Source of the DNA: Malaya genurostris
Taxonomy: Eukaryota > Arthropoda > Insecta > Diptera > Culicidae
Assembly: GCF_030247185.1 (NCBI RefSeq)
Contig: NC_080571.1
Coordinates: forward strand, 212,718,880-212,782,879
Reading direction: 5' to 3'
Length of the DNA: 64,000 nucleotides
Made by a program: the position numbers and the translations under genes. The notes under the pieces were generated by a model. It ran no database searches. It had not been told where the DNA came from and was given only the letters and a program-made list of their open reading frames with translations. Shown here piece after piece: positions 12,168-25,810 of the stretch. The number at the start of each line of letters is the position of its first letter. Position 1 is the first letter of the stretch.

Positions 12168-12379
12168 AATTCATTGCTATTATTCCTTCGCTATTTAGGC
12201 GTACTGAAAGAAAGTACAGTGAGTGTGAAATATTGAAATGATTGAATTCTCTGAGAGTATGACCTGGTGGTTTTCTCTCATTGCACTCTCTTTCAGCGCA
12301 CCTGTGGGACGAAGTGAGATTGTCGAACGAATTTCAGTTTGGCGATTTGTCGAAGCCGAAGAAATAAAAATGTTCCATT

Positions 12380-12525
12380 GGGGACGGGTATAGCGTGATG
12401 CCCTTCATGCAGCCCACCTGGGTTCGATTCCCAATTCCGCACATAGGTTAGAAAGTTTTTCTATCCCGAAAAGGCGAATGACCTTAAGATTAAAGCCTCT
12501 ACAATTTAAACACATTGTTCCGTCG
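12380..12525 (+). mobile_element. tRNA-derived SINE, Feilai-like
   Basis: The sequence has an A-box-like tatagcgtgatg near its start and a good B box (gggttcgattccc, 12420-12432). It continues as ccgcacataggttagaaag and 'ggcgaatgacctta'. The same arrangement, inverted, lies at 31335-31495. Its organisation matches tRNA-related SINEs of aedine mosquitoes (Feilai type). The family name is from memory and is not certain. Confidence 0.7.
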
Positions 12526-12849
12526 TAATTGTAATTTACTTCATTATGTTGCGACACTGTAAGTATTGAGACCAAAACTATCGATACAAACAGTATCGCT
12601 CTGATGCGATATCGATACCAAAAATACCCGATTCTTGAAAGAAAGTATCGATACCTCAAAGTATCGACTCGGTATCGGACATCCCTACGATACACACATT
12701 ATTTTTAGTACACGTGTAAGATTTTAAGGTGCACAGTTATATGAATTTAATAGATAGCTCCGTTCAATCTGCTAGCACATATATGAAATTCTAAATGTTT
12801 TAATGTAAAATTTTGGTTAGGTTAGGAACAATACCAGAAATGGTTAAGC

Positions 12850-13880
12850 ATTTTTCATAAGATATATTTATTAAGGCACAATGCGTTAGCTGTATGATGC
12901 CAGAGGCATTTTCTAATAATAAGGATTGTGTAGGTGCTGGCCTCTAATGTTTTTCTGGTGACGTTGCTACTCAATGGCAGTGGCCGTATGCTTGTCCGTA
13001 TGGGTCCACGGAAGACACCCACGAGTAAAAGACCCGGCCGGTGGCTCGCGTGCTAGTTATCGAAAGGAGTGGTCCTCCGTTCTTGGAATCAGCCAGGTGA
13101 CGTGGGAATGTATCTAAAATTGCCGCATCCTTCTGTGAGACCGCGGAAAACACCCCCAGGCTGCGAAGACCCGGTGGGTGGCCCGCATGTTAGTCATCAA
13201 CTGGAGCGGCGATGATGGTGATGTTGCCGAATAATATGAAGAAAAAAAATAGAGAAGTAATTTTTGAGAAAAACGGATTGTTAAATGGGGGTATGGAAAC
13301 GAAATAACTAATAACGACAAATATTTAGTTAGTTGACATCGAGATGGTGAAGAAATTGGGGAAAGGGGAGCGAAAAGTTAGTAACAGCAAAAAGATCTTG
13401 TTAGTATCGATAAAGATGGTAGACAGACGGGGGATTGGGAGAATCGGGCGGATGTTAGTGTCGAACCTATAGATGAAGAGTATTCTTAGTCTCGAAAAGA
13501 GTAAGGAAAACTTTCTATGCCAAATACAACGGATCACACTTGTATATTAATATGTTTAAGGTATTGATAAATAAGAAACATATAGGAACCATCCCGACTC
13601 ACCAACACATATCGAACCGGAACCTCAGGCGGTCTACCTCGGGCCCTAAGGGATTCCAGTAGCTTCTACCTGGCGTCACGATACTCTACGCACGACCACA
13701 CGACATGCTCGATGTCCTGATAACCGTCGCCACAGGTGCAGAGACCGCTCTCCGTGAGCCCAATACGCCGGAGATGTGCGTTGAATGTGTAGTGGTTTGA
13801 CATGAGTCGAGACATCACACGAATGAAATCGCGACTCACGTTCATCCCCCTGAACCAAGATTTCGTCGATACCTTAGGGA
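12850..13880 (-). mobile_element. 5'-truncated LOA/I-like non-LTR retrotransposon, C-terminal ORF2 plus 3' UTR
   Basis: On the minus strand, 13880-13560 encodes the extreme C-terminus of a LINE ORF2: MSRLMSNHYTFNAHLRRIGL, then a zinc-finger-like LCTCGDGYQDIEHVVWSCVE (Cys-Cys-His-Cys), followed after an in-frame stop by GRPPEVPVRYVLVSRD. The remaining ~700 bp is 3' UTR, ending near 12850 after ccttaataaatatatc, which looks like a poly(A) signal. The 3' UTR contains a diverged duplication: ggaagacacccacgag (about 13011) with 'aagacccggccggtggctcg' matches ggaaaacacccccagg (about 13146) with 'aagacccggtgggtggcccg'. The reverse transcriptase is missing, as expected for incomplete reverse transcription. 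Confidence 0.7.
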
Positions 13881-14990
13881 TAATGGAGTGTAGTCACCTG
13901 AATGGTTAAGCATTCGTTTGGCAGGTATAGAAAGACCGATTCGAAACAACACCCGGTGTTTTTTTTTTGCAAGCACTTTCTTCGAATCATTATAACTTGA
14001 GCACTATTGATTTCATCAAAATGGTGGAAAATAAGTTATCAAAAAATCAAAAGTTCACAAAAATATACTGAAAAACAATATACAATTTAAAAAAAGTACA
14101 AATTGCATTTGCACCTTTAACTTTTTTTTTGCAATGTTTTTATTTTGAACCAGATCTTAAAACCAACATTTGTCGATGATCTGATTAGTGCCTGTTTAAA
14201 ATTGTAGAAGCAAGGTAATATAATTTATACACTATTGCAAAACTTCAAATTCAATGAATTTGATCATAATGATTTTTGTCCTAGAAATAATCGTTCTTGA
14301 GATATTTCGACTAGAAATTCGATTAACTTAGGTTTTTGTTGAATATTCTCGAGTGAGAGAGAGAGAGAAGAAGAGAAAGAAAAAGAGATTAGTAAATTCT
14401 AACTTTATTTTATCGGTTAAATTTTAAATGTATGTAGAAACATAAAACTTACTTTTTACTATATGTATACACAGTTAAAAAAATGAAAATTAAGCTCAAC
14501 ATAATAATTTTCATCGCGTAAACATTGAACGTATAATCACACTGTGTGTTTTACTGCTACATATCATGCAAGCATAATGAATGCTTCAAATCATGTAAAT
14601 TTCAGCTAGGTCTAGCAAATTTTTGCCAGCCAATGGATATGAAAGGTTGTCGTAAAACTATTTAGTTTTCCGGAAAACTGCTTTTTCAACAGAAAACATT
14701 TAGTTTTGTTTATTTTGTGTAATGCGATCTTATACAAATGCATTGAAGCAGTGTTGCTAACTTTTTTATTAGGGAATTAAAATCTACACTCATAAAATGT
14801 AAGCCATTTTCCATCAAACATTGATGAAAAATTTATCAAAACTGATAGTTCAGTAGTAAAAATTATTGCTAAAGAAGATTGTTTTAAGCTCAATCGTTCA
14901 AGCCACTTTGTTAAATTGGTTGCTCCGCTTATATAAATACATAGATCTATGACATACGAACCAAATAAATTGTGCGTGATACACAAATAA
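13881..14990. other. no gene recognised; GA-rich run at 14353-14390
   Basis: AT-rich sequence. A short purine-rich simple repeat (gagtgagagagagagagaag) lies at about 14351-14390. Nothing else is recognised. Confidence 0.35.
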
Positions 14991-15019
14991 CCATCCCAAG
15001 TAAACTTGGTTTACCTTTG

Positions 15020-16600
15020 ATCCTTAATATCTGAAATTGCTCGTTAGTAAAATCAATGAAGCAGAAAAAAATGAACTCTTCTGGTTGAATTACTCAAGCT
15101 TGCTGCCAATTTGCACAAACACCACAACGACCACTAGATTAACCGATCAATATAAGCTCAATCGCAATCCGCGGACTGGTTCTTTGGATGTCCTGTTCCC
15201 AAAAACGACCCTCTCTCAGTTCTTTAGTTCTTTACCAGCACACACCGCAACGGACACGATCCTATTTGCCAGCCAGCCAATCCAGCATCACCGATCGTAA
15301 GCACCTCAAGCAAAGAACTCCCGCTTGCAGCGTCAGAGTCTTTTTCTCTTTCGCACTGGCCCCGATGTTGGTGCTCTTCAGTACCGCCGATTGAAGCATT
15401 CTCTCATTTGGCAACGAGGCACCGACGGAGCTGGACGTGTATTTTGCCGTAGTCGAAAGGAGTCGCGTTTCGCGTGCTTTGTTGCTTCCCCGCGTTCTGG
15501 TGCACTCCGGGAGACCGACCACTCCAGGTATTCAGTTAGGCCAATTCCGGCCATTGAGCTTACGGAGTTTGGCGTTTATCTGTTGCTATATCGGTTTCAG
15601 AGCTATTTCAGATAGCACACCAGCTGTTGCGTACGAGATCTTCTATCGTTGGACGTTTATCTGCAAATCTTGTAATGAGTTGAGTTTCATTTTCACTAGT
15701 TTGCTAGTTAACGGATTATAGAGTGCTGAGTGTTTCGAATTTGACACGGCCAAGGAAGTAAACCGTTTGGAGAGAAACGTAGAAATTGCTTGTGATCTGA
15801 GGTTGAAATTGGAAAGATATTGCAGTTCTTTCTTTTTGACAGCACAATCGGATGAGGAGTGTGCGCGAAACGAAGTGAAATATAGTGATTTTTTTTCGGT
15901 TGGATAGCTGGCTTTAAAAAAGTTACGTGCTGCAGACCAGTCATAAGTTGTTGAACTCATCTGACGTGCAGTACCTTGATTCATAGTGTTCGATTCTTAA
16001 GCCTTCGGCGCACGGCTAATGATAAGCTCCAACAGTTCAAGATTGCCAAACAAATGTAGTTGTGTTGTGCTGCAATTGCAGAGTGTGGACAACGAAGGAG
16101 CGCAAAATCAGTGAATTATTCAATCATCATAAAACGCAAACCTCTCAAGGGTATCTAAGTGAATCATAGTTATCCGACAATCAGTGTTCCGTTTTGCAAT
16201 TGTTCAATTAACCGTGACTAAATAGCAACTAAAAGAAGTCACAATTCGAGTTGGGTGGAGGCTTGCAGTTTTACAGGAAAGGAGGAAAAGTGTCTTACGA
16301 TTCGGTAGTGGTTTGTGATGTGGAGCAGAGCGAGGAAAAAGGAGTTTCACTTTGATTATTTTAAATTCATTGAATTATATATACCTACACACGAAGAGTT
16401 TTCACCAGCTTCTCTCGCGTTCATGTCCCGGTATTTTCAAAAGTGCTAGAGCATTGTAAACCGAGGAAAGTAAAGGAAAAGGCGGTGGAAAAACACAACG
16501 ACTGTGTTTGCGTTTAGTTTATATAAACTCGAGCTTTATTTTGGACAAGTCATAGCGCTCGAAGTGTTGGATAATACCTGGTCTCGCTGACTGACTGCAG
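15020..16600 (+). other. GC-elevated region, possible 5' UTR or promoter of a host gene
   Basis: About 1.6 kb with clearly higher GC and little repeat content, leading up to a candidate exon with a strong donor at 16660. Initiator-like tcagtt lies near 15532. No open frame with coding character spans it. I read it as upstream or untranslated sequence of the gene that includes 16601-16659, but no start site can be fixed. Confidence 0.3.
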
Positions 16601-16659
16601 CCCGCGCTCAGGTGTATGTCAACGGGAATCTGACGCGGTCGGCCATCAAGCGCAAATTG
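16601..16659 (+). CDS. candidate 59-nt coding exon
   Basis: The sequence is preceded by gactgactgcag (acceptor AG at 16599-16600) and followed by a consensus donor gtaagt at 16660. With two leading bases, the 59 nt read exactly 19 codons, RAQVYVNGNLTRSAIKRKL, ending on a codon boundary. The composition is GC-rich with G/C in most third positions, unlike the surroundings, which favours real coding sequence. The same frame has a TGA 12 nt upstream of the acceptor, so it would have to be spliced to an earlier exon. Alternatively it is only the 3' end of a 5' UTR exon. The gene is not recognised. Confidence 0.35.
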
Positions 16660-17074
16660 GTAAGTTTTAGTTTTCTTCGCCTTCAATTATGGGCCTAATG
16701 GAAGCAGGCCGCACTGGGGAGGGGGAGGGCGTGTAGACGACCGCATCGATACTACTTCGCATTGCAAATGGTTTCTTATGGTTTTGAATTTATCTCTGGT
16801 GGTGGCCAGTTTGCGGTATGCAGTTTTCAATTGTATGCTGATTGGCCAGCGGAAACCCGGTCGATGGAAAACTTTTCACCAATGAAAGTTGAACATTTTC
16901 TGTTGAACAACTATTAACTTGGAAAGCGTGCAATCGGGAAAAGGATGACAGAAGTAATATGAACTACGCAATAGTTTAATTGTTGATGTAACTTGATTAC
17001 ATAGATTTACTAATTGGCATCACGAATTATCCTCGTAATTATGTTTGTTATTGGGTTTCATTAAAACCCCAGGT

Positions 17075-17205
17075 TGGAAAGCTGTATACTTAGGCCGCCT
17101 GGGTTGATAAGCTAGTTGTCGTAGGTTCGAATCCCGGCCAGAAAGTTGTTGTTGTTATTAGTTTATCAAGACCCTTTAAACGCAAAGCGTTTCTTCGAGT
17201 CCTAA
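17075..17205 (+). mobile_element. tRNA-derived SINE fragment
   Basis: A B-box-like aggttcgaatcccggcc (about 17124-17140) follows ctgggttgataagctagttg. The body resembles the head of the SINE at 47273-47481 (gccagttgtcgtatgttcga). It is short and has no clear tail. Confidence 0.45.
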
Positions 17206-18969
<1,764 letters not shown>

Positions 18970-19194
18970 TACTGGTACTGCAAAGACACAAGCAAGTGAG
19001 AAAGAAGTGAACAATAAAGTACAAAATAATATTTTCTACAAGAGACAAAAATGCTATTGTTTTCAGACTGTTCGTACAAGCATCTTTCTTCTTCATCAAC
19101 ACTATAGAGAGAAGTTCGATTGTTTGTTTGAATACAGCACTAATCGCAATTTTTAAAATAATTAAAAAATAAATTTTGTTTCGGTACATTTCAG

Positions 19195-19260
19195 TCCTGC
19201 CACGAAAAGCATACGAACGTCAATACTTGAAGAAAACATCGGATATGACAACTGGGGAAC
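19195..19260 (+). CDS. candidate 66-nt exon
   Basis: The sequence between ttcggtacatttcag (AG at 19193-19194) and a usable but non-consensus donor (gttagt at 19261) is open in two frames. One reads LPRKAYERQYLKKTSDMTTG, a credible charged peptide; the other reads PATKSIRTSILEENIGYDNW. No gene is recognised. Phase does not connect to 16601-16659 without a stop, so the two would not be neighbouring exons. Confidence 0.2.
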
Positions 19261-19261
19261 G

Positions 19262-22205
19262 TTAGTCTCTTGCTGTTAAATTTTTTTACTTTCGATCTAA
19301 ATTTCATCTTTCTTTATCTAAACTCGATTCATAGCCATTTCGCAAATTGATTGTTATTAATTCATGATTTTATTATTTTGTTACCTTTAAATATTTTATG
19401 TCCTTATTTTGTTATTATCAACTCCATCATCGACGGAATATTGCTTGAGGAGATTCTTTTCGGAAAAGTTAAAAACTGATGAAATTTCTTTCAATGTATA
19501 TTATTTTACACGACCTACGAAATACGACAAGCATAAAAGTTTAAAAAATATTAACTCTTTCAGGAAAAACGGATTTAAGTTAACAAGACACGAGATGGAT
19601 TCGAAAACGACCCAATAGTTTTTCCAGTAATCGTTCATTAAAATTTGCTGTATCTTGAGAATGATAACATTTTGAGTTCTTTCTCAAACCTAGGAAAACA
19701 TCAATAAAAAATATTTGAATAGGTTTCGAAATTTAGTAAGAAATATACAATATATCAAAAACAAAAAAAAAATAAATAAAAATACCGTTTTTGAGAAAAT
19801 AGATTTTTAGGTCCCAATAGTGACCTAAAACATTTCCTGGAAACATTAAATCAATCTAGCGAACTGTTTATTAAATAAAGCATTTGTAAAAATGTGCTGA
19901 GGCCCTTTCCAAAAGTAAGGCTGGACTTAAAGCGACAAAATGATTATGCAAATTGTTTTTCTTGGGTGTGAAGAATACTTATGAAAAATTTCAGCCAAAT
20001 TAAAGAATACGAAAATCAAATTTAAGAAAAAATCTGGGACCGCCGGTGGAACTGCTATATTATACCATATTTATTTTGCTATTCACATCAAGTTTGTCAA
20101 TGTTCAGAACTGACTGCAGATGCTAAAGGTGAAAAGTTTGTCATATTGAACTGATTATCATCATTAAGTAATCGCAACTTACTTCAAACATATATTTGAT
20201 CACAACTATGTTTTTAGCTGTTAGTTGAAAATAAGTTTATTTGCTATTGCGAAACCATTATAAACAAGCAAGCGTAGGTGGTTTAATATTGCGGTAACAT
20301 GGTTAAAATTAGATTATTACAATTAGATTATTACGAAATTGCAATACAAACAATTTTTTTTTATAAGCTAGCGATGAATAGGTGCTTTGAATGCTTCAAT
20401 TTTTTAATGGTGTCCCAGGAAGCGTATGTGACAGAAGTAAAACAAAAAGGTTTCACTTTTTAAACATGTTCTTTGAAAAAACCCTTCCTCATCCACCTAA
20501 TGGTAATTATATGCCTTTCTCTTTCTTCAAAAAAGTCTCATGAAAATATTTTTTATCTTTTTATTAAATAATTTCTAACACTAATTTGGGCTCATTTTTG
20601 GCATCAATTGATTAATATTGATTCGAGTAATTCACAAAGCATGCTTCAGTGTTTATGTCCCATACTCGGCATTATTTCTCAAACCAAGCGCTTGGCATTT
20701 GCGTTGCCTATTTGTATGAGAAGAGTGATGCTAATCTAAAAAAAATATTCCTTATTGATATACGTTCTGATTTTTTAAATGAAAATTCGGTATGTTAAGA
20801 TATATAAAAAATATGCAATATTCAATATAAATAATATACTGTCTTCTAGTAGTGCTGGTGTCAACGAAACTTTCTAATTGTCACCACTTTATTACTTACG
20901 AACAAAAAGTCGAACCGAATGCACTGATTTTTATTTTTTGAGCCTTTGCAACTTACAGTTTCAACAGATTATATGAACGAATATTAAACATTTTCAATTT
21001 AATCACTTTGTTCATACAATTTTATGTACATGACTTGAAGATAACATGATGCTCATTCATTAACACGTATTTCACTATGGAGAATCAAGTTGATTTTAAG
21101 ACCAAAATTCAAACGCATTCAATTCACTGGGTTCTAGTTTTGGTTAAACACGTTTTGTTAATTGCAATATCTCTAACGGCTATCAGTTCTGTGCATAGCA
21201 CTACTTTATATCAATCGTTTCTTCTTGTAACACCAGAGTAGTAAAGATGTAGATAATTCATCATCACATTAATATTCTGACAATTAGTGTTATGATAAAC
21301 ATTCATTTACTATCATTCAGAAGTTACTCTTCACGAGTTTTACAAACGTATAATAAGCGAATTTCGTTTGCATGAAAATGTTTAAGAAACGCGTTTGAAT
21401 TTCAACTAAAGTTATGGTTGATTTTCCATTGCGATTTTTGTTTTGCTTTGTGCTGTTTTTGACATTAGACAGCATTAAAAACAACATATTTTTCGACTAC
21501 TTCTATATGTGCAAATCAAATAGCAAATTGGTTGAATCAACTAGTTATAAGTTCAAACAACAACTGCAAAAATCAAAAATTGCGAGATCGTAATTTTTTG
21601 ATTGGAGGGTTTTCCGTAAAGCTTTTTGAAATCGGGTAAGCCATCTCTGAGAAAATTACGGTTTAAAAAAATTTGTTAAAAGGTACACATACACACACAT
21701 GCATACACACAAAGATATTTTCCGATTTCGTCGAGCTGAGTCGATTGGTATATGACACTATTGGTCTCCAAGGCTTTTTATTCCGACAACCTTCTCTAAT
21801 TGAAAATGGCTTCTACAAAAAAAAGAGTGAGTATGATTTACGCAAATTGAAGCAAATATATTATATAACAAAAAGAATCATTCTTGCGATTCACGAGAGA
21901 CATCACAGTAACACTGCGGTAGCCTAAAAGGTTACTAATAGACTACAATTTTTTTTACACCTATGAGCTGTAACCATCGTACGTGATTTTTGGACATCCT
22001 TGTAAATCGTTGGTAACCTACACCGAGCTAAATTTTCATTTTCGCATTATATGATATTCTAATGATTTTTCACTATTAGCATTTCCAATGATAGCTACAA
22101 AGTGTATTAAACATCATGTCAAAAATATAAGATAATCTTATGAAACATGAAACTCTTCGTAACGTTATTTTTACAAGATTTTCATATAACGAATGAAATT
22201 TCCAG
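19262..22205. other. long AT-rich stretch, one repeat monomer, no gene
   Basis: Nothing coding is recognised. At about 21600-21775 there is a fragment of the ~155-bp-monomer family (gccatctctgagaaaatta, a CA-rich run, then 'gagctgagtcgattggtata'). Confidence 0.4.
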
Positions 22206-22239
22206 TCTGAGTCAAATTTATTGGCACGCCTTTTCGACG

Positions 22240-22902
22240 TAGCCAACTTTCGACGTGGATTATCTCATCAAGAGTGTGTCGATGAACTTAGTTTTTTGTA
22301 TGGCGATGAAGCACCATAATAAACACTGTATATCGCTGGTATAGTGAATTCAATCGTGGTCGTAGTTCGGTCGCTAACGAATTTCGTGAAGGCCGTCCAA
22401 AATCAGTTGTTCTGCCAGAAACCATCGATGCTGTGCTTGAACTGACAATGCAAGATTGTCATGTGACATACCGTGAAGTAGAGGCATCCTTGTGCATTAG
22501 TTCCACACTCGTGCATTTTATATTGAATGAACACCGCGCTGTAAAAAAGGTTTGTTCCTGTTGGATCCCACGCAATTTGACAATCACTCAAAAAGAGGTT
22601 CGTGTTGATTGGTGCAAGGAAATGTTAAAAAAAATACGATCGCGGTGCATCACTAGAATATATAAGAATATTATTTCTTTTGCAAATCATTCAATTTCAC
22701 CGTACACGAAACTCATCTTTTCCCATAGCTTGACAAAAACTAGAATTCGTCTGACGCGATCAGCTGTTATTCAAACACTAGTGGATAGATTGTCATGAAA
22801 TTTTGTATTCGGCCATCTAGAGGCTTGTTCTCAAGAAAAATATCCACGGTTCAAAATTATTCACGTATTTTCTGTAAGAGACCCGGGACTTTTCACTCCA
22901 TG
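22240..22902 (+). pseudogene. mariner transposase remnant, N-terminal half plus right terminal repeat
   Basis: Coding starts near 22240 with FRRGLSHQECVDELSFLYGD. After stops and a frameshift at about 22315 it resumes with NTVYRWYSEFNRGRSSVANE and REGRPKSVVLPETIDAV, the mariner DNA-binding domain. It then runs through HVTYREVEASLCISSTLVHF and RNLTITQKEVRVDWCKEMLK. The catalytic domain is gone and the sequence jumps to 3' terminal DNA. The right end, complemented, reads catggagtgaaaagtcccgg next to TA, the same terminus as the element at 1587-2091. No left terminal repeat was found. Confidence 0.8.
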
Positions 22903-22904
22903 TA

Positions 22905-23670
22905 GTGCACAGAATTTTGAACGGTTTGATATTTTGATTGTCGTATTGTTTACAAGCGATATTTTATTTCATCAGAAAGAAACAACACTTAAAATATAGA
23001 AAAGTCCACATCTCTATATGGGCATTATGCTCAATTAGTTTAACGTGCAACTATTGAACGGCAATGAATTAAAAACATTTTCCGTAACGCGATATTATAA
23101 CTGTGATGTCATTCTCGATTCGTATTGGATTCCTTAGAGTGATCAATATGATAAATAATATATTTGATAAAAGTCTTGAAATCTGCAATTGTCGCCTTTT
23201 ACGACATGGAAGCAGAAACCCAGTGGATCTTTTCTTGGCTATTGTTTCCGCCGGAATCCCCATGGCCTCTAGACTGGTCCTGCCCGGCGAATGATAATAA
23301 GTACTATCGGTGGTGGTGTCTCGTGACAAAATTGACTAGTTGTGCACTGCTTGTGTAGTATGATAGCAGATGTAACAGTTCGTTGTAAGTGTAAACTAAA
23401 GATTGAGGAATGGAGATTCACTTGTGTTTTTCAGTACAATTAGATAACGATATACTTTCGGATGAGATTTTTGATTAAACAAACAAATTTTATAGCTCAG
23501 CTGAGTAATTCTATCTCTTCTTGAATCTGTGCAGTAACTCATGTGCACGGAAAAGACACTAACACAGTGACAATAGATACTTATGTCTGATGTATATGAG
23601 ATGCGTGTAAATACACGCAATTTCGGTGCGATCCAACCTGCTTTCATCGAATAAATAAAGATTGCAAAAG
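22905..23670. other. no gene recognised; GC-rich patch at 23180-23300
   Basis: The patch around 23185-23300 (gtcgccttttacgacatgga onwards) is distinctly GC-richer and resembles sequences often found in insect repeats. I cannot identify it. Confidence 0.3.
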
Positions 23671-23671
23671 A

Positions 23672-24559
23672 ATAGCGGTGGACGGGGTAAAGTGCACCGC
23701 CTAAGGAAATGTAGCTATATCTTAACTATAGAGAATAACACGGAAGAGTTTCATACATGACTATCTTCCGTAATCATTATTTCTCTAAATTACGTACAAA
23801 TACTCGCTGAATACATTGAAAAATATATGAAATATCTTATTCTCTAAAACCCTTAAAAATTGTCTATTGAAATACGTCCGATCGTGGAAAACATGAAAAA
23901 TATACATTTTAAATTACGCGAAGTGACGATTATCTAAACATAGAGGCAGGATGATCTTAAATAACGGGTAAATCCGTTAAGGATTAAGGCTCATGACAAC
24001 CATGGGGCAATATGGACCCTCATAAAGCTTCTTCTTCTTATTTAAAGAAAGCTTTCGACTTTTCGTTGATAAAATATTTGTCAGGTGAAAGATTGTTCAC
24101 TATTATTCAATAAATTGATAACTTATGGATAATTTTTGTAAGCGAATTCGTAAACATTTTGCCTACCACAATTCGGGTTGTTTTGCCTCAAAAATATGAG
24201 ACGATAAATTTGACGATTTTTCTAGAAAATTGAAAATACATCGTCTGTATTAAAACTAATTTTAGAAACCCGAATGATTGGCAAAGAAGTTCACTGGTTA
24301 CAAAATTAAAATCGTCTTCCTCACCCTACAAAATTACTATGGAACGAACATCAAAAATTACTTATAACAGAGACATACATCTTTTTTTTTAAGTTTTCCA
24401 GATGTGATTGAATCATCGCTACCAAAATTGTATAGTAATCTGTTGTTATGACGGACTTTCAGTTTCATTAAAATTTCAGTTAAAAAAATTGGTAGCTTTT
24501 GAGCAAAGCAAAAGGTGCATTATGCCTCGGGGGTGCGTTTTACCCCATCTTCCCCTAAT
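23672..24559. mobile_element. TIR element (MITE-like), ~890 bp
   Basis: The left end (agcggtggacggggtaaagt, then 'gcaccgcctaa') and the complement of the right end (aattaggggaagatggggta, then 'aaacgcaccccc') are imperfect inverted repeats of about 30 bp built around GACGGGGTAAAGTGCACC / GATGGGGTAAAACGCACC. The interior is AT-rich and has no open frame, so it is non-autonomous. The target duplication was not determined. Confidence 0.6.
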
Positions 24560-24671
24560 TGAATTTGGATCGTGTTGGGGACGCAGTTCATTCCTTCAAT
24601 TCGACCGGTTGTGCAAGGCACGAAGTGTACATGAGGACGAGACGCCACTGAGTACTATTAATCTCGCAGTA

Positions 24672-24688
24672 AACCCTTACCCACTTTT
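24672..24688. repeat. target-site duplication, left copy
   Basis: aacccttacccactttt, 17 bp, identical to 25809-25825 on the far side of the retrotransposon copy. Confidence 0.85.
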
Positions 24689-25808
24689 TTATTTAAAAGG
24701 TATTTTTATTCAAGCCTATTTGCGTACAAGCTTTACGTGGCCGAATTAGCCGATTTTTTAAATAATGTATTTTTTTAAGTGGATCTCGTTGTCACTCTTT
24801 TTCTAGGAGGAGAGGAACTTCCATTTCCCTCCTGCGAGGGTTGAGGGGCACTTTGTTCGTGACTCGTATCGTTATCCATTGCCGCATCGGTGGTTTTGTT
24901 GTTGATTTCCGTCTTCTTTTCGTTTTCCTTGATGTTCGCAGTCTTGAGCTCGTTGCTAGTTGCTGCCTTGTTGTACATTGGTTGCAGTTGCTGGTTGGTT
25001 TGATGGTGAAACAGGAGTACTGCGCTCACTAATTTTCATTGTTGAACGGTTGACCTTGTCTTTGGTTGAAGATGTCCTTTTCGCAGTTTCGGTGCAAGGT
25101 CTACCGTAGTGTGCAGGTTGTTCACAAAACTGACATGTAATCAGCTGATTTTCATAGGTAATCAGCGTTTTACACGGATGTGTCCCACCTTGACCAGAAA
25201 TGATGTAAGATGGAATTGCTTTACGTAGATGCATACGTACCACTCGCACGCCATTCCGGATACCGGGGAAAAAATTCCGCCATACTTCCCTTTCGTTGAA
25301 AAGGATTTCACCGTACCCCGACATATTCTCCCGAACGTACTGATCGGTGACCTGCGGGGGGAGGTCATGCACGCGTACTTCTATGGCATTGTCCACCATG
25401 TGCACAGGGATTTTGTTTTTAATGTTATCACACTCAACACTGTACACCTCGTTGTTAACCGAAGCGAATGCAATTGCATCGCTTTCACGTTTAAACATAA
25501 TGTACACGCAGTTAGACGCCTTGTTGAATTGAATCTCAGTTACATTATTAGCGTCTAGATGCATTCGTTCTTTAAGTAAGATTTCAATTTCATTTGATGC
25601 TAGTCTAACTTTGCAGCGCTTGAAATCTATACAAATTGAATTTGGTCTTGTAGGCCAAGATTCCGACTTTGTTAAATCGTATTTGACCATTCCGTACACT
25701 CTATTGTTCACTGTACTGTATTGTCTTTGTTTCTGTTGTTTCGACCGTATATGACTTGCGACCGTAAATGATTTTCGACTGCGTCGTGTGAGATGCGAGC
25801 ACGAACTG
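24689..25808 (-). mobile_element. ORF1-only non-LTR retrotransposon copy ('half-LINE')
   Basis: A complete retrotransposition product on the minus strand, bounded by a perfect 17-bp direct repeat (24672-24688 and 25809-25825). It starts with CAGTTCGTGCTCGC at 25808, has a ~115-bp 5' UTR, encodes ORF1 (separate entry), and after the ORF1 stop at 24775 has only ~85 bp of 3' sequence ending gcttgaataaaaatacc then 'ttttaaataaaa', an A-rich tail. There is no reverse transcriptase or endonuclease ORF2. It therefore resembles HAL1-type half-LINEs, mobilised in trans by a full element. The alternative is reverse transcription of an ORF2-deleted or spliced LINE transcript. Confidence 0.75.
24775..25690 (-). 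pseudogene. LINE ORF1 protein (RRM-like domain plus CCHC zinc knuckle), one frameshift
   Basis: The first in-frame ATG is at 25690 (MVKYDLTKSESWPTRP). The first ~95 residues are folded-looking and unassigned. An RRM-like segment follows at about residues 102-178 (IEVRVHDLPPQVTDQYVREN), then a zinc knuckle CQFCEQPAHYGRPC (C-x2-C-x4-H-x4-C, about residues 186-199). A basic, Ser/Thr/Asn/Gln-rich tail ends in SPPRKRVTTRST. The frame is intact for about 244 residues, hits a stop at 24956, and continues in another frame (ELKTANIKENEKK) to a natural TAA at 24775. A single small indel near 24960 explains this. Such ORF1 proteins coat LINE RNA in an RNP. The preservation of frame suggests a fairly young copy. 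Confidence 0.75.
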
Positions 25809-25810
25809 AA
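25770..25810 (-). promoter_or_regulatory. internal promoter of the half-LINE (Inr plus DPE-like)
   Basis: On the minus strand the element begins at a tTCAGTTc initiator (A at 25807). Counting that A as +1, an AGTCGA lies at about +28 to +33, matching the downstream promoter element consensus RGWYVT at five of six positions. Inr plus DPE internal promoters are typical of insect non-LTR elements, so the copy may carry its own promoter. Confidence 0.45.

Noticed and set aside
12380..12450. Possible genuine tRNA gene
   Set aside because: B box is present but the rest does not fold as a tRNA cloverleaf and the sequence continues into a SINE body; the same holds at 17075, 31335 and 47273.
25229..25558. 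109-codon plus-strand frame
   Set aside because: Antisense shadow of the LINE ORF1.
24689..25808. Interpreting the ORF1 gene as a host RNA-binding protein
   Set aside because: The flanking target duplication, A-rich tail and gag-like zinc knuckle show it is a retrotransposon copy.
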